DNA of 64,000 bases from Metaphire vulgaris (taxonomy: Eukaryota; Annelida; Clitellata; Crassiclitellata; Megascolecidae): positions 13,907,699 to 13,971,698 of the forward strand of contig CM030848.1 in assembly GCA_018105865.1 (NCBI GenBank), given 5' to 3'. The stretch's first letter is position 1. Each line of letters starts with the position of its first letter. A model generated the notes under the pieces. That model did no database searches. It worked only from the letters and a program-made list of their open reading frames with translations, and was not told the DNA's origin. Shown one piece after another: positions 63,089 to 64,000 of the stretch. The position numbers were made by a program, and so were the translations under genes.

Positions 63089-63515
63089 TTTAGCCTAGTC
63101 AATTAATCGATGTATGGCTGTGCATATATTAGCATAAGTCGACAGTGTTGGGACAGCGGGGCATACTATAATCTTTCGCTTGGGTGCAGTACATATCTCC
63201 AATCTCAACTTCTTTATGATTTTATAGTTTCGATCGGCCTCCCTCTGCCCCCCCCCCCCCCACATCCCGGAAAGAAATCTCCCTTTTGATTGTCTCTGTC
63301 GCTTTTGCGGGTGTCAGAAACGCCCCCGGTTCGAGACCAGCTCCCCCTTTCCCCGCGGTTCGAAGGTCGAGCTCGGTTCGGTCGTCGATCACTCCGGTTT
63401 TGACGGGGCATGAATTGCGAAACGAGAAAGTCGTCGTTTGCCCGGTATAGACGCAGACGAGCGCCCCCGCCCGTTGTTGGCGGCGGCGGCGGCGGCGTCG
63501 GCTCCTGGCAGCGTC

Positions 63516-63655
63516 CTGTCAAATGTGATCTATGTGCGGTCGTCGTCCGACGTTGCCGAGAGCTCCGCGGACGGTGATGCTCTTCTCTACGCGACCGTAA
63601 CCCTCGTGTTGTTCCCAGTCGGCGGGTTGCGCGGCGCGCTTTGCCCCGTCGCTTG
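63516..63655 (-). CDS. Possible terminal exon, unassigned
   Basis: The acceptor ttgtttcgagacag is followed by a short frame, SSDGAKRAAQPADWEQHEGY then VEKSITVRGALGN, ending HIDHI-stop. The 177-codon Arg-rich frame over the same DNA looks like an out-of-frame reading. Any gene would extend past the right edge. Confidence 0.22.
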
Positions 63656-64000
63656 ATCGCCTGTCTCGAAACAATTTTATGCAACGATGGAGCCTTTCGC
63701 TGGCTTACCCCGCCCCCCCCACTACCCCTCCCCACCGACGCCTCCATTGACTCCTACAAGTTTTGTATAAAGCAACCCCCTGTCTGTTCATGCGTCTGTC
63801 TGCCTATGCGTCTGTCTGTCAGACTCTGTCTATCTTATCAACTATCTACATGTATCCGTCTGTCATTCTCTCTTCTTGGTGTCGAGTCTTCTGTGGAACT
63901 CTATTCTGTCTCTCGGTTTCTTTTTTCAGATTTTTCAGATGGGTATATGGGGTTAGTTAGGCATCTCACCGTTGCTGCATGCTATAAAAGAAACGTTTCC

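Larger units (their letters stand above)
61226..64000. other. Right-hand intergenic region
   Basis: SINE-like unit (61590-61731), MITE with 8-bp target duplication (62002-62209), (TTTC)n (62399-62505), retrotransposon fragment (62636-62740), TAA/GAA repeats (62942-63088), a GC-rich block (63240-63660) and TC/TGTC repeats. One uncertain exon (separate entry). Confidence 0.45.

Noticed and set aside
63214..63747. 177-codon Arg-rich minus frame
   Set aside because: Looks like an out-of-frame reading of GC-rich DNA; a shorter frame after a good acceptor is more plausible, though still uncertain.

Overview
This is animal nuclear DNA. The genes are split by GT-AG (and two GC-AG) introns, the non-coding DNA is AT-rich and crowded with microsatellites, and the products are metazoan: a sea-urchin-egg-lectin (SUEL)/CUB membrane protein, an adiponectin receptor, a MOLO-1-type nicotinic-receptor accessory protein and an hnRNP A/B RNA-binding protein. 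SINE-like units carrying 'tatagcgcc', many 'taggcctac' words and many miniature DNA transposons point to a marine invertebrate (echinoderm, hemichordate or lophotrochozoan). I cannot fix the phylum from sequence alone.

Layout: (1) 0.37-8.8 kb, minus strand: a five-exon gene for a secreted-then-anchored receptor (signal peptide, SUEL lectin, CUB, one membrane helix, polyQ cytoplasmic tail). (2) 8.8-19.4 kb: intergenic DNA and probable AdipoR 3' UTR, with a decayed non-LTR retrotransposon end, SINEs and MITEs. (3) 19.4-27.9 kb, minus: a six-coding-exon adiponectin receptor with complete seven-helix core and zinc-site histidines. Its N-terminus holds six tandem 19-residue repeats. (4) 29.6-34.25 kb, minus: a four-exon, 320-residue, cysteine-rich type I membrane protein with a PPxY motif in its tail; family not identified. 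(5) 34.3-43.6 kb: transposon-dense intergenic DNA with one orphan coding-like ORF cut by a palindromic MITE. (6) 43.6-47.7 kb, minus: a five-exon MOLO-1/TPM-domain membrane protein. (7) 51.65-61.2 kb, plus: an eleven-exon, 456-residue hnRNP A/B-type protein with an added N-terminal coiled coil, all intron phases consistent. (8) 61.2-64 kb: SINE, MITE, microsatellites and one uncertain terminal exon.

The genes do not form an operon or pathway. Three of the five encode single-pass surface proteins and one a seven-helix receptor, but a functional link is not supported. I built each gene model by matching splice sites and codon phase by eye. The lectin gene, AdipoR and MOLO-like models each contain one place where the frame is off by one base, so residual single-base errors in the assembly are a live possibility.

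The strongest candidates for novelty are the AdipoR N-terminal repeat array, the coiled-coil/hnRNP fusion, and a short motif (GACCTTTTTTGCTTGTCA) shared inside several MITE families with different ends.
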